From a bacterium (GTDB lineage: Bacteria; Patescibacteriota; Patescibacteriia; 2-12-FULL-60-25), in the NCBI GenBank assembly GCA_020056125.1, contig JAGVIJ010000085.1, positions 1 through 21,690 on the forward strand: 21,690 nt of DNA, given 5' to 3'. The notes beneath the pieces are model-generated. The model was not told where the DNA came from and made no database searches. It saw only the letters and a list, made by a program, of their open reading frames with translations. Shown here in pieces: positions 1 to 7,040 of the stretch. The translations under genes and the position numbers were made by a program. How positions within the stretch are numbered: the first letter of the stretch is position 1; each line of letters begins with the position of its first letter.

Positions 1-25
1 AAAACAAAAACTTGATCTCGAATGT

Positions 26-88
26 AAGCCATAACCTGAAGCCCATAACCTGTAACCCGGGCTACAGGTTTCAGGTTCCAGGCTACAG
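26..88. repeat. Palindromic intergenic repeat after ruvX (CTACAGGTT family)
   Basis: This segment is built from variants of AACCTGTA and its complement TACAGGTT. The two best copies (47-54 and 63-70) flank CCCGGG and form a near-perfect 24-nt palindrome. Further copies of AACCTGAA and CAGGTTCCAGG surround it. It begins right next to the ruvX stop codon. The 12-mer GGGCTACAGGTT recurs at 18651-18662, next to the rpsL stop. It could fold as a hairpin in the ruvX mRNA 3' end, but no T-run follows, so an intrinsic terminator is not established. A dispersed, mobile-like intergenic repeat is the better reading. Confidence 0.65.
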
Positions 89-89
89 A

Positions 90-488
90 CTAGACGGTCT
101 TATCCAACCAAGTTTGTAAAATTGCAGCCGCGGCTAAATCATCGCGCTTACCCTTTTCCCCTCTCTCGTGCATAAATCTAATGGCTAATTGAGAACTCAA
201 ACGCTCATCCGCCTCTTCCATAGCCAGACCCAAAACGCGCAAGTCATCCATAAAACCGCGCACTAATTTGATTTGCTCGGTTTCGCGCTCCGGACCGACA
301 AAAGGATACGGCATGCCCACCACGATTTTTTCAATCCTCTCCGCCTCAATTATTTTTTTAATTTCGCGCACCGCGTCATTCCGATGATCATATCTCAAAA
401 CCGCCCACGGGCTGGCCAAGCGCGCTTCTGTGTCTCCCAGCGCCAGACCAATTCGCTTGGCGCCAAAATCTATTCCTAATACTCTCAT
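90..488 (-). CDS. ruvX: RuvX/YqgF family Holliday-junction resolvase-like nuclease
   Basis: A 132-residue protein of the YqgF/RuvX family, which has an RNase H-like fold. Members are linked to Holliday junction resolution and, in E. coli, to 16S rRNA 5'-end processing. It shows the N-terminal GIDFGAKRIGLALGD motif with Asp7, VVGMPYP at about 57-62, DERLSS at about 94-99 and the C-terminal DDLAAAAILQTWLD with Asp116/117. These are the acidic clusters expected for metal binding. The reading frame stays open upstream to 605, but those 39 codons are translated from a repeat, so I place the start at the ATG at 486-488, where family homology begins. It is the last gene after adk and map, 107 nt from map across an inverted repeat. 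The length is normal for the family. Confidence 0.93.
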   Translation of the reverse strand: MRVLGIDFGAKRIGLALGDTEARLASPWAVLRYDHRNDAVREIKKIIEAERIEKIVVGMPYPFVGPERETEQIKLVRGFMDDLRVLGLAMEEADERLSSQLAIRFMHERGEKGKRDDLAAAAILQTWLDKTV

Positions 489-490
489 AT

Positions 491-595
491 ATTTCGAATA
501 TCGAATTTCGAAGATCGAATTTCGCACTTGGAGTTGTTTAAAACTAAATTGTTCATAATATTCGATATTCGACATTCGAAATTCGTCATTCGAAC
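491..595. repeat. Inverted repeat of 7-bp CGAATNN tandem units between map and ruvX
   Basis: On the minus strand, five 7-nt units of the form CGAATNN (about 595-560) are followed, after a spacer of about 35 nt, by four units in the opposite orientation (about 524-491, ATTCGAT/CTTCGAA type). Over about 26 nt the two arms are complementary with only three mismatches, so the map-ruvX intercistronic RNA could form a long hairpin. Shorter relatives with ATTCGAA or TTCGGATTTCG cores lie at 18101-18127 and about 18639-18651. It is non-coding and probably a dispersed intergenic repeat. Confidence 0.75.
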
Positions 596-1369
596 TTATG
601 GCCACGGAGTGATTAGTTCGTAACCGGTTTTGGTGACCACAACGGTCAGCTCAAAATGCGCGGCCGGTGATCCATCGGCCGTGACAATGGTCCAACCATC
701 TTGTTTAACTTGAATCTTCCAAGTACCCAGCGTAATCATGGGCTCGATAGCCAATACCATACCCGCCTCCAAGCGCACGCGCGGCGCGCGCGGTTCGCGA
801 TAGTTGGGGATATGCGGCTCTTCGTGCACCGCGTGGCCCACACCGTGTCCGGTCAAATCTTTTACGATGCCGTATTTAAAAGGTTTGATATAATCTTCAA
901 TCGCCGCACCAATATCCGCCACCCCGGCGCCTTCTTTAACTGCCAAGAGAGCTTGCTCCAATGCCTCGCGAGTATGTTCAACCAGGGCGCGCACGTCGGG
1001 TTTAACCTTACCTGCCATGACCGTGGTGGCCATGTCCGTAGCCAACCCTTCATACCACAAACCAAGATCCAGCCCCACCACATCGCCGTCTTGAATGATG
1101 CGCGACGGCAAAGATAAACCGTGCACGATCTCGTCGTTGACTGAAACGCACAACGCTCCGGAATACGGCGCGTCCTTAGACGAAGTCTGATAGCCTAAAA
1201 ACGACGGCCGACCGCCAACTTTTTCAAATTCTTGACGCACCATTTTTTCCAAAGCCTCGGTGGAAACTCCGGCGCGACACTGATCCGCAGCCAAACGCAA
1301 AACGCGCGACAAAATCGCGCCGCCGCGTTTTAACTTTTCAATTTCTTCAGGCGTTTTAATCAATGGCAT
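596..1369 (-). CDS. map: Methionine aminopeptidase, type I
   Basis: A 257-residue M24 metallopeptidase that removes the initiator methionine from nascent proteins in the cytoplasm. The five expected metal ligands are visible: Asp101 and Asp112 (in DLGLWYEGLATD), His175 (GHGVGHAVHEEP), Glu209 (AIEPM) and Glu240 (AHFE). The substrate-binding His83 is in NDEIVHG. The protein starts directly with the catalytic domain (MPLIKTPEEIEKLKRGG), with no N-terminal zinc finger or linker, as in E. coli type Ia. It lies 12 nt after adk, the usual adk-map order at the end of an spc operon. No Shine-Dalgarno sequence precedes the ATG. Length and motifs are intact. Confidence 0.97.
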   Translation of the reverse strand: MPLIKTPEEIEKLKRGGAILSRVLRLAADQCRAGVSTEALEKMVRQEFEKVGGRPSFLGYQTSSKDAPYSGALCVSVNDEIVHGLSLPSRIIQDGDVVGLDLGLWYEGLATDMATTVMAGKVKPDVRALVEHTREALEQALLAVKEGAGVADIGAAIEDYIKPFKYGIVKDLTGHGVGHAVHEEPHIPNYREPRAPRVRLEAGMVLAIEPMITLGTWKIQVKQDGWTIVTADGSPAAHFELTVVVTKTGYELITPWP

Positions 1370-1381
1370 AAACTGCGCAAG

Positions 1382-2041
1382 CTAACTCTTAAATCCCAGC
1401 TTGCCGATGCGTTTAATAATCTCCTCGAATACATATGGAATAGCCTGTTCCCCGGTGATTGTCAAGAGCACGCCCTGCTGTCGATAATAAGTTACCAACG
1501 GTTCAGTCATAAAATGAAAAGTCTCCAGACGTTTGCGAATCAACTCTTTGGTATCATCGTTTCTTTTTTTCAACTTACCGCCGCATAGCGCGCAAATCCC
1601 GGGTTTGATGGGCGGCGTATCGGTCAAATGATAAACCTGTTCGCACTCCACGCATTGCACGCGCCCGGTCAATCGGCGCACCGCTTCTTTATCCGGAATT
1701 TTTAATTGAATGGCTAAATTAATCTTGGCTACGCGATTGAGATGCGTGGCCTGTTCCACATTGCGCGGGTAGCCATCCAAAACAAAACCTTTGCGCAAAT
1801 CCAATTGTTTTAATTGGTTGGTGATAACCGCATTAACCAACTCATCCGGCACCAAAACCCCGCTTCCCACATATTCTTTTAAAAGTTTGCCTTGCACGGT
1901 TTTCTCCGCAATTTCCGCTCTAAAAAGTTCGCCGGCGCCGATTTGCGGAACATCAAAACGATCGGCCAGCAATTGACCTTGCGTCCCCTTGCCCGAACCG
2001 GGCGGTCCGAATAATACGGCGTGAAGTGTTTTTTTGCTCAT
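1382..2041 (-). CDS. adk: Adenylate kinase with zinc-binding LID
   Basis: A 219-residue adenylate kinase (ATP + AMP to 2 ADP), cytosolic. The P-loop GPPGSGKGT is at 12-20 and the AMP-site motif DGYPRN at 89-94. A LID domain holds four cysteines, Cys130/Cys133 and Cys150/Cys153 (CVEC...CALC), which should bind a structural zinc as in Gram-positive and many other bacterial enzymes. The length is that of the long bacterial form. Its ATG overlaps the stop of the upstream presenilin-like gene (ATGA arrangement), so translation of the two is probably coupled. The neighbours secY, adk and map follow the standard spc-operon order apart from the inserted membrane-protein gene. Confidence 0.97.
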   Translation of the reverse strand: MSKKTLHAVLFGPPGSGKGTQGQLLADRFDVPQIGAGELFRAEIAEKTVQGKLLKEYVGSGVLVPDELVNAVITNQLKQLDLRKGFVLDGYPRNVEQATHLNRVAKINLAIQLKIPDKEAVRRLTGRVQCVECEQVYHLTDTPPIKPGICALCGGKLKKRNDDTKELIRKRLETFHFMTEPLVTYYRQQGVLLTITGEQAIPYVFEEIIKRIGKLGFKS

Positions 2042-2874
2042 GGTGAGAGATAATTAAAAAATTGGAATTGAGCCAGATATAAAACCAAGAATGAAATTGC
2101 CATGCCCGCCGAGACATAGGCCAAAGCAAAACGTTCGGAAAAATTACTGCGCCATCCATAGACCGCCGCTCCAAGTGTTAAACCGCCGACAACCATGGCC
2201 GGCGCCCAGCTATTCCAATGGGCGGATTTAACAATCAACACCAGCGGCAACACCAGCTCTGACAATCCCAGCGCGATGGCAGGCGCACCGACCGGATTAA
2301 TTTTGGAAAACCAATCTTTAAAACGCTGCGGCAAAATAAATCCCGGCGCCAAACCATACGGGCTTAATAATTTGGTTAATCGAAGGTGCGTCTCAGCCGA
2401 ACGCACGCACACCATATCATAAATGGCAAAGGCCACCAAACCGACCAGCGCAACTTCAAAGGGCAAATATGAGGCGAAATTCAGCGCCAAGCCGACCGCG
2501 CCTAAAATATAAAAAAGATTATGAACTAAAATGGTATGCCACCAGAAAAAGATGAGCGTAACTCCGATAGCGGACATAACCGCCGCAAAAAACGGCCAGG
2601 GCATTACAGCCAGCGCATACCACGCTCCAAATAATAAAGCCGCATTGAGCAAGCCTTCCCACCACACGCGATTGGTGGCGCGACGAATCACCGAGACCAG
2701 CACGCCTCCGGCCACGATCGCTAAAATAATATAATGCAAAATTTTCAGCCAAGTCCACAATTCAGCCGTGGCCCACGTCAGCGGCAAACGCGCCAAAAAC
2801 ATGGTTGTCAGTCCGGCCAAAAAATAAATAATCACCAAAGACCCGCGAGCCAATAACGTATGCTTCATGCCCAT
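2038..2874 (-). CDS. Presenilin/SPP-like membrane protein with altered GxGD motif
   Basis: A polytopic membrane protein of about 278 residues with seven to nine hydrophobic segments. I assign it to the presenilin/signal-peptide-peptidase homologue group (GxGD aspartyl intramembrane proteases). The evidence is the FAIYDMVCV segment, with the Tyr-Asp pair at about 152-153 of this start. It is followed by a charged loop and then by ALGLSELVLPL, which sits where the family has LGxGDxxxPL. The second catalytic Asp is replaced by Glu (about 206) and the preceding Gly by Ser. No clear C-terminal PAL motif is seen. It may therefore be a variant or inactive protease. The frame is open to a TTG at 2926-2928; I prefer the ATG at 2872-2874 (or 2866-2868) because the first hydrophobic segment follows directly. 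It lies between a terminator and adk, with a 4-nt overlap with adk. Confidence 0.72.
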   Translation of the reverse strand: MGMKHTLLARGSLVIIYFLAGLTTMFLARLPLTWATAELWTWLKILHYIILAIVAGGVLVSVIRRATNRVWWEGLLNAALLFGAWYALAVMPWPFFAAVMSAIGVTLIFFWWHTILVHNLFYILGAVGLALNFASYLPFEVALVGLVAFAIYDMVCVRSAETHLRLTKLLSPYGLAPGFILPQRFKDWFSKINPVGAPAIALGLSELVLPLVLIVKSAHWNSWAPAMVVGGLTLGAAVYGWRSNFSERFALAYVSAGMAISFLVLYLAQFQFFNYLSP

Positions 2875-2946
2875 AGAATAGCATATTCCCGACTCGCTTG
2901 AGATGGATTGAACCGGCTCAAACGCCAACTCGGATCAAGAAATCAT

Positions 2947-2969
2947 AAAACCGCCTTAAGAGCGGTTTT
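2947..2969 (-). terminator. Hairpin terminator after secY
   Basis: AAAACCGC and GCGGTTTT form a perfect 8-bp stem around a 7-nt loop (CTTAAGA on the plus strand). Read on the minus strand it sits 18 nt past the secY stop and its 3' arm ends in TTTTAT, fitting an intrinsic terminator. The symmetrical A and T tracts mean it could work in either direction. It would separate the spc ribosomal operon from the presenilin-like/adk/map/ruvX group, or reduce read-through into it. Confidence 0.7.
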
Positions 2970-2987
2970 AATCGATGGTGTAGAAAT

Positions 2988-4265
2988 TTAATAGGCTTCG
3001 TACTGGCGCATGGTCACTTGCGATTCAACTTGTTTTACCGATTCAATTACCACTGAAACCACGATCAATAAAGATGTGCCGCCCAAGGCCAAAAGTCGCG
3101 AGCCGCCCAAGCCCTGTGCGGTTAGCGGCAAAACCGCAATAATACCCAAAAATAAAGCTCCAAAAAAATTAATGCGATTGATTACGGCGTTCAGATATTC
3201 AGCCGTAGTTTTACCCGGACGAATACCCGGAATAAATCCGCCTTGCTTTTGTAAATTTTCCGCAATCCGATCCGGATGAAACACTACTGCCGTATAAAAA
3301 TATGTAAAGCCAAATACCAGCAGGAAATATGAGATACCGTAAATCAATTGATTTTGCGTAACGGTCAACACCCAACTCGCCGCACTCACCAGCCAGGCGG
3401 TTTTAGCTGTGATGAAAAACTGCGCCACCATGGAAGGCAGCATCAAAATCGAAATAGCAAAAATAATCGGAATCACGCCAGCCATGTTCACGCGCAAGGG
3501 TAGATTGGAAGCTACGCCGCCCGACAATACTCCGGCGCCGCGAACTTGGCGCGCATATTGAACCGGGATATTGCGTTGCGCTTCGGTGACAAAAACCACA
3601 CCCACTACAGTGACCACGGCAATCAAAGCGTAAATCAGCCACGTCACGATCTGCGATTGATCAAACGAAATGAATAATTGTTGAGCTTGTTGTGGCAGGC
3701 CGGCCAAAATGCCCGCAAAAATCATCAATGAAATGCCGTTGCCGATTTTCTTTTCAGAGATTAATTCACCGATCCACATCAGAAACACTGTTCCAGCGGT
3801 TACAGTCAAAATTAGAGCAACCAGACTAAAGGCCCCTAAATCAGAAATAATTTGAAATTGTGATTGGCGCAAAATAGATAACAGAGCAAAAGATTGCAGC
3901 ATAGCCAATGGGACGGTCAACAGACGCGACCAAGAATTGATCCGACGCTGACCCGATTCGCCATCGCGCTGAATCGCTTCCAAACTCGGAATGATCATGC
4001 CCAACAACTGGAAAATAATCGAAGCTGTGATATAGGGCGCCACACCCATGGCCACCACGGAAAAATTGCTAATCGTGCCGCCGGAAAACATGTTCAATAA
4101 ACCCAAAATCTGGTTGGCTTGAAAAAAATTTCGCAACGCATCCAGGTTTACTCCGGGCAATGGAATGTGAGCTGCCACGCGGAAAATGACCATCATGCCC
4201 GCTACGAACAACAAGGATCCCCTGATTTCTTTGATGCGCCAAATGGTTTGAAATTTTTCTAACAT
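2988..4265 (-). CDS. secY: Preprotein translocase subunit SecY
   Basis: A 425-residue SecY, the channel subunit of the SecYEG translocon in the cytoplasmic membrane. The N-terminus (IWRIKEIRGSLLFVAGMM), IPLPGVNLDAL, the GVAPYITASIIFQLL segment and the GIRPGKTTAEYLN region before the last helices are all typical. Ten hydrophobic segments fit the family, and length is normal. It comes 98 nt after rplO, a longer gap than most in this cluster; the gap holds two short dyads but no convincing promoter. The gene is followed by a hairpin terminator, so it is probably the last gene of the spc block. No Shine-Dalgarno sequence precedes the ATG. Confidence 0.97.
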   Translation of the reverse strand: MLEKFQTIWRIKEIRGSLLFVAGMMVIFRVAAHIPLPGVNLDALRNFFQANQILGLLNMFSGGTISNFSVVAMGVAPYITASIIFQLLGMIIPSLEAIQRDGESGQRRINSWSRLLTVPLAMLQSFALLSILRQSQFQIISDLGAFSLVALILTVTAGTVFLMWIGELISEKKIGNGISLMIFAGILAGLPQQAQQLFISFDQSQIVTWLIYALIAVVTVVGVVFVTEAQRNIPVQYARQVRGAGVLSGGVASNLPLRVNMAGVIPIIFAISILMLPSMVAQFFITAKTAWLVSAASWVLTVTQNQLIYGISYFLLVFGFTYFYTAVVFHPDRIAENLQKQGGFIPGIRPGKTTAEYLNAVINRINFFGALFLGIIAVLPLTAQGLGGSRLLALGGTSLLIVVSVVIESVKQVESQVTMRQYEAY

Positions 4266-4277
4266 AGCCTAGAATTT

Positions 4278-4332
4278 GAGATTAAATCTCGCCGGGCCAC
4301 TCTGCTAATATGTCTAAAGTTTAGCACTAAAC
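4278..4332. other. Two dyad-symmetric sequences in the rplO-secY gap
   Basis: GAGATTAAATCTC (4278-4290) is a perfect 13-mer palindrome around one base. GTTTAGCACTAAAC (4319-4332) has 6-bp complementary arms around two bases. Both lie in the 98-nt rplO-secY spacer, upstream of the secY start. They could be mRNA hairpins, a protein-binding site or chance. A weak promoter-like pair (TTGGTT and CATATT on the minus strand) overlaps the second dyad but is too far from consensus to call. Confidence 0.35.
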
Positions 4333-4363
4333 CAAACTAACTTGAATATCGTAAACGAACAAT

Positions 4364-4816
4364 TTAAGTTTTAGCGTTCGCCCAAGATCCCCCAGCTTTT
4401 TCAACCGCCGCCTTTACCGCCGCTGTAGCTTTTAGACCCACAAACTGCAATTTTTTATCCACCAAGCCACCCCCCACCAATTTAACCGAGATGGCGCGAG
4501 ACGAAACCAGCTGTTTCTTTTTCAGTTGTTGCAAATCAACTTGCTCACCGGCATTGAAGCTTTCCATGATGCGGCCGATGCGAATGGCATGTGTTTCCAC
4601 AAAATGGCTAGTAAAGCCGCGCTGTTTGGGAAACCCCAAAAGCATGGCTCGAATTCCCTTTTGCTTTAAGCGGTTGCGTCCACCGGTGCGCGCGCGCTGT
4701 CCTTTGGTGCCGCGACCTGAAGTTTTCGCGCGACCCGAACCATAACCACGTCCAATACGACGCGTTTTTTTACGCGCTCCGCGAGCGGATTTTAAAGTAT
4801 GTAAAGACAAGGACAT
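4364..4816 (-). CDS. rplO: 50S ribosomal protein L15 (uL15)
   Basis: A 150-residue L15, a large-subunit protein that binds 23S rRNA late in assembly. The basic, glycine-rich N-terminal half is diagnostic: RRIGRGYGSGRAKTSGRGTKG, then GGRNRLKQKGI and LPKRGF-like LGFPKQRGFTSHF. The globular C-terminal half ends in AGGSWANAKT. Length is normal. It starts 3 nt after rpsE, where most bacteria have rpmD (L30); there is no room for that gene here. Confidence 0.96.
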   Translation of the reverse strand: MSLSLHTLKSARGARKKTRRIGRGYGSGRAKTSGRGTKGQRARTGGRNRLKQKGIRAMLLGFPKQRGFTSHFVETHAIRIGRIMESFNAGEQVDLQQLKKKQLVSSRAISVKLVGGGLVDKKLQFVGLKATAAVKAAVEKAGGSWANAKT

Positions 4817-4819
4817 AAA

Positions 4820-5446
4820 TTATGATTGCGTTATTGCTTTAGGCGAATGTGAGTTAGTTTCATCTTTGGCGCCAGTAGTCCCACCGGTCAAAGTTGCTTT
4901 ATATAAACTTAAGGCTTTGAACGTAGCCTTCACGTTGTTAATTTTATTGCTGGAACCCAGCATTTTGGCCGAGACGTTGGGCACGCCAGCCAATTCCAAC
5001 ACTACGCGTACCGCGCCTCCGGCTTTGAGCCCAGTACCTCGGGAAGCCGGTTTGATAATTATGCGAGAAGCGCCGAATTTAGCTTCAACGAAATAAGGCA
5101 CCGTATCATTCACGATCGGCACGGTGATTAAAGATTTACGCGCTTTGGTCGCGGCTTTAGATGTAGCGCCGGCCACATCCAAACCTTTGGCTAAACCAAA
5201 ACCTACGCGCCCCTTACGATTGCCCAAAATGGTCAGCGCTCGAAACCGCATGCGCTTACCGCCCTTGGTCACGCGCGTTACTCTGACAATTTCTATATTT
5301 TTTTCGTCATATTCGGATTCCACCTGAACCTCGGATGAGCGACGACGAGCCGAAAAGTTGCCCCTTGAGCCAAAGCGAGGAGGAAAACTTTTTTTAGCCG
5401 CCGCCGGTTGCGCGGATTCAGCTTTTACCGGAGTTGTATCTGTCAT
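4820..5446 (-). CDS. rpsE: 30S ribosomal protein S5 (uS5), with long N-terminal tail
   Basis: A 208-residue S5, about 40 residues longer than the usual ~166. The conserved double-stranded-RNA-binding part starts near residue 47 (NIEIVRVTRVTKGGKRMRF) with RALTILGNRKGRVGFGLAKG. The C-terminal domain follows, with RGTGLKAGGAVRVVLELAG and the family signature LGSSNKINNVKAT. The extra sequence is an Ala/Ser/Arg-rich N-terminal tail and a short polar C-terminal tail, both low in complexity. S5 sits at the mRNA entry channel and contributes to decoding fidelity. The gene lies 45 nt after rplR and 3 nt before rplO. Confidence 0.96.
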   Translation of the reverse strand: MTDTTPVKAESAQPAAAKKSFPPRFGSRGNFSARRRSSEVQVESEYDEKNIEIVRVTRVTKGGKRMRFRALTILGNRKGRVGFGLAKGLDVAGATSKAATKARKSLITVPIVNDTVPYFVEAKFGASRIIIKPASRGTGLKAGGAVRVVLELAGVPNVSAKMLGSSNKINNVKATFKALSLYKATLTGGTTGAKDETNSHSPKAITQS

Positions 5447-5491
5447 ATTATTTTTCTAAATATATCTCGCAGGTCAGAGCCATTAAGACGA

Positions 5492-5857
5492 TTAAAATTC
5501 CAAACCTCCTTGTCGAGCGCCATCAGCCAACGCCTTAACGCGGCCATGATATTTTTTATCGCGACGATCAAATACCACCTTAGCAATGCCCTTGGCCGTG
5601 GCTTGCTTGGCCAATAAACCTCCAACCAAAGTGGCTAATTCGGTTTTTTTCTTGCCCTTGATCTCAGCCGGCTCCAAACTCAAATCCGACGCCGCAGCCA
5701 AAACTCGACCCGCGCTATCATCAATAACTTGCGCATAAATATGCGCCAATGAGCGTTTAACTACTAAACGCGGCCGTTCCGGCGTACCCGAAATTCTCGC
5801 TCGCAAACGAGCGACGCGTCTTAATCTTTGTTGCTGTTTTGATTTAACCTGGGTCAT
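5492..5857 (-). CDS. rplR: 50S ribosomal protein L18 (uL18)
   Basis: A 121-residue L18, which binds 5S rRNA with L5 and anchors it in the central protuberance. Recognisable segments are RVARLRARISGTPERPRLVVKRS near the N-terminus, IYAQVIDDSAGRVLAAASD in the middle, and VVFDRRDKKYHGRVKALADGARQGGLEF at the C-terminus. The last is the classic FDRGxxxYHGRVxALAdgAReGGL ending. Length is normal. It lies 5 nt after rplF, in the usual spc order. Confidence 0.96.
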   Translation of the reverse strand: MTQVKSKQQQRLRRVARLRARISGTPERPRLVVKRSLAHIYAQVIDDSAGRVLAAASDLSLEPAEIKGKKKTELATLVGGLLAKQATAKGIAKVVFDRRDKKYHGRVKALADGARQGGLEF

Positions 5858-5862
5858 ATAAT

Positions 5863-6414
5863 TTAAGCTGTCTTAATTGCCGCCTTGCCCGCCTTGCGTC
5901 GAATCACTTCATCTTTATATTTAATACCTTTGCCTTTATATGGTTCGGGCGGACGAAGATGACGAATTTGCGCCGCGATTTCGCCTACCAACTGTTTATC
6001 AATACCGGCCAGCGTTAAAATCTGTTTTTCCACTTTAGCCTCAATGCCTTTAGGCAGAGGAAAATTCACTGAATGCGAAAAGCCGATTTCCATCTTCACT
6101 TCGTTACCGGCCACGGCCACGCGAAAACCCACACCCACGAACTCCAATGATTTTTCAAAGGGTTTTTGCACGCCCGCCACGGCATTGGCTAAAAGCTGCC
6201 GAATCGTACCCTGCAAAGCTGACTGGCCGGGCACTGTTTCATCGCTCATTTCAACTATTAGGGCCTTGGGTTCGGGCTGTAAACTTACCTTCATGGCGGA
6301 TGGAAAAGCCACGCTTAAAGTCCCCTTCGGTCCCTTAATTTCCGCGCTCGCCGATCCAACCGTCGCTTCTACGCCGTTGGGAATAATAATGGGTTTTTTG
6401 CCAATTCTGGACAT
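5863..6414 (-). CDS. rplF: 50S ribosomal protein L6 (uL6)
   Basis: A 183-residue L6, which binds 23S rRNA near the sarcin-ricin loop and the factor-binding site. It starts MSRIGKKPIIIPNGV, the usual L6 N-terminus. The ATG at 6412-6414 is therefore chosen over an in-frame ATG 18 nt upstream that would overlap rpsH. Two tandem L6 domains are present, and the C-terminal signature appears as RHLRPPEPYKGKGIKYKDEVIRRKAGK. It follows rpsH by 4 nt and precedes rplR by 5 nt. Confidence 0.96.
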   Translation of the reverse strand: MSRIGKKPIIIPNGVEATVGSASAEIKGPKGTLSVAFPSAMKVSLQPEPKALIVEMSDETVPGQSALQGTIRQLLANAVAGVQKPFEKSLEFVGVGFRVAVAGNEVKMEIGFSHSVNFPLPKGIEAKVEKQILTLAGIDKQLVGEIAAQIRHLRPPEPYKGKGIKYKDEVIRRKAGKAAIKTA

Positions 6415-6418
6415 ATAA

Positions 6419-6811
6419 TTAGTAAATTTCACAGATTATCTCACCGCCCAATTTGCGCTTGCGCGCTTCTTTGTTGGTCATGACGCCTTGGGAGGTGGAG
6501 ACGATAGCTATGCCGCGATCCGACAAAACCACGGGTAAATTTTTAGCGTTGCGATAGATGCGTCGGCCGGGTGTAGAAACGCGCTTAACGACTCTCATGG
6601 CCGGTTCAGCATTATCATATTTTAAATCGATTGCCAAGACTCTTTTCACCCCATCCAGCTTTTCCGTTACGCTGCCCACAAAACCTTCTTTTTCCAAAAT
6701 TTTGGCAATCACAAACTTCATCCGTGAAGACGGAGAAAGAATGGATTCTTGTTTGGCTAACAGCGCGTTGCGTAAGCGCGTTAGAAAATCACTGATCGGA
6801 TCTGTATGCAT
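6419..6811 (-). CDS. rpsH: 30S ribosomal protein S8 (uS8)
   Basis: A 130-residue S8, which binds helix 21 of 16S rRNA in the central domain. It opens with DPISDFLTRLRNALLAKQE and ends with the diagnostic ISTSQGVMT-like IVSTSQGVMTNKEARKRKLGGEIICEIY. The middle VVKRVSTPGRRIYRNAKNLP is also typical. In E. coli S8 is the translational repressor of the spc operon, acting at the rplE start. I see no obvious mimic of the 16S site at rplE here. Length is normal. Confidence 0.97.
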   Translation of the reverse strand: MHTDPISDFLTRLRNALLAKQESILSPSSRMKFVIAKILEKEGFVGSVTEKLDGVKRVLAIDLKYDNAEPAMRVVKRVSTPGRRIYRNAKNLPVVLSDRGIAIVSTSQGVMTNKEARKRKLGGEIICEIY

Positions 6812-6830
6812 AATAATTTAGTTCCAATAA

Positions 6831-7016
6831 TTACCAACTCGCTTTTTTTACACCCGGCAGCTCGCCCACATTCGCCAGTTCTCTAAAGCAGATGCGGCAC
6901 AAATTAAAATCGCGCATAAAACCGTGTTTGCGACCGCAGCGCCAACAACGTCGAACGCGCCGAGTGACAAATTTCGGTTTTCTGGATGATTTTGCGATTT
7001 GCGCTTGAGTAGCCAT
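6831..7016 (-). CDS. rpsN: 30S ribosomal protein S14, zinc-binding type (uS14)
   Basis: A 61-residue S14 of the short zinc-binding type (also called type Z). The four cysteines Cys24/Cys27 and Cys40/Cys43 (CWRC...CRIC) form the zinc ribbon. The C-terminus RELANVGELPGVKKASW is the canonical ending. A small-subunit head protein assembled with S3 and S10. The usual position between rplE and rpsH is kept. Retaining the zinc form implies no zinc-independent paralogue at this locus. Confidence 0.97.
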   Translation of the reverse strand: MATQAQIAKSSRKPKFVTRRVRRCWRCGRKHGFMRDFNLCRICFRELANVGELPGVKKASW

Positions 7017-7040
7017 ATTTTATATGCCTTAGGTTTCGGA

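Noticed and set aside
489..605. 39-codon N-terminal extension of ruvX
   Set aside because: It is translated from the 7-bp inverted repeat and lacks family similarity; the RuvX motif starts at the ATG at 486-488.
701..1117. Plus-strand open frames over map, adk, fusA and other genes
   Set aside because: They are shadows of well-conserved minus-strand genes, with no family similarity or plausible start signals.
2875..2928. TTG start for the presenilin-like gene
   Set aside because: It would add 18 polar residues before the first membrane segment, has no ribosome-binding site and begins close to the terminator; the ATG at 2872-2874 is more likely, though not certain.
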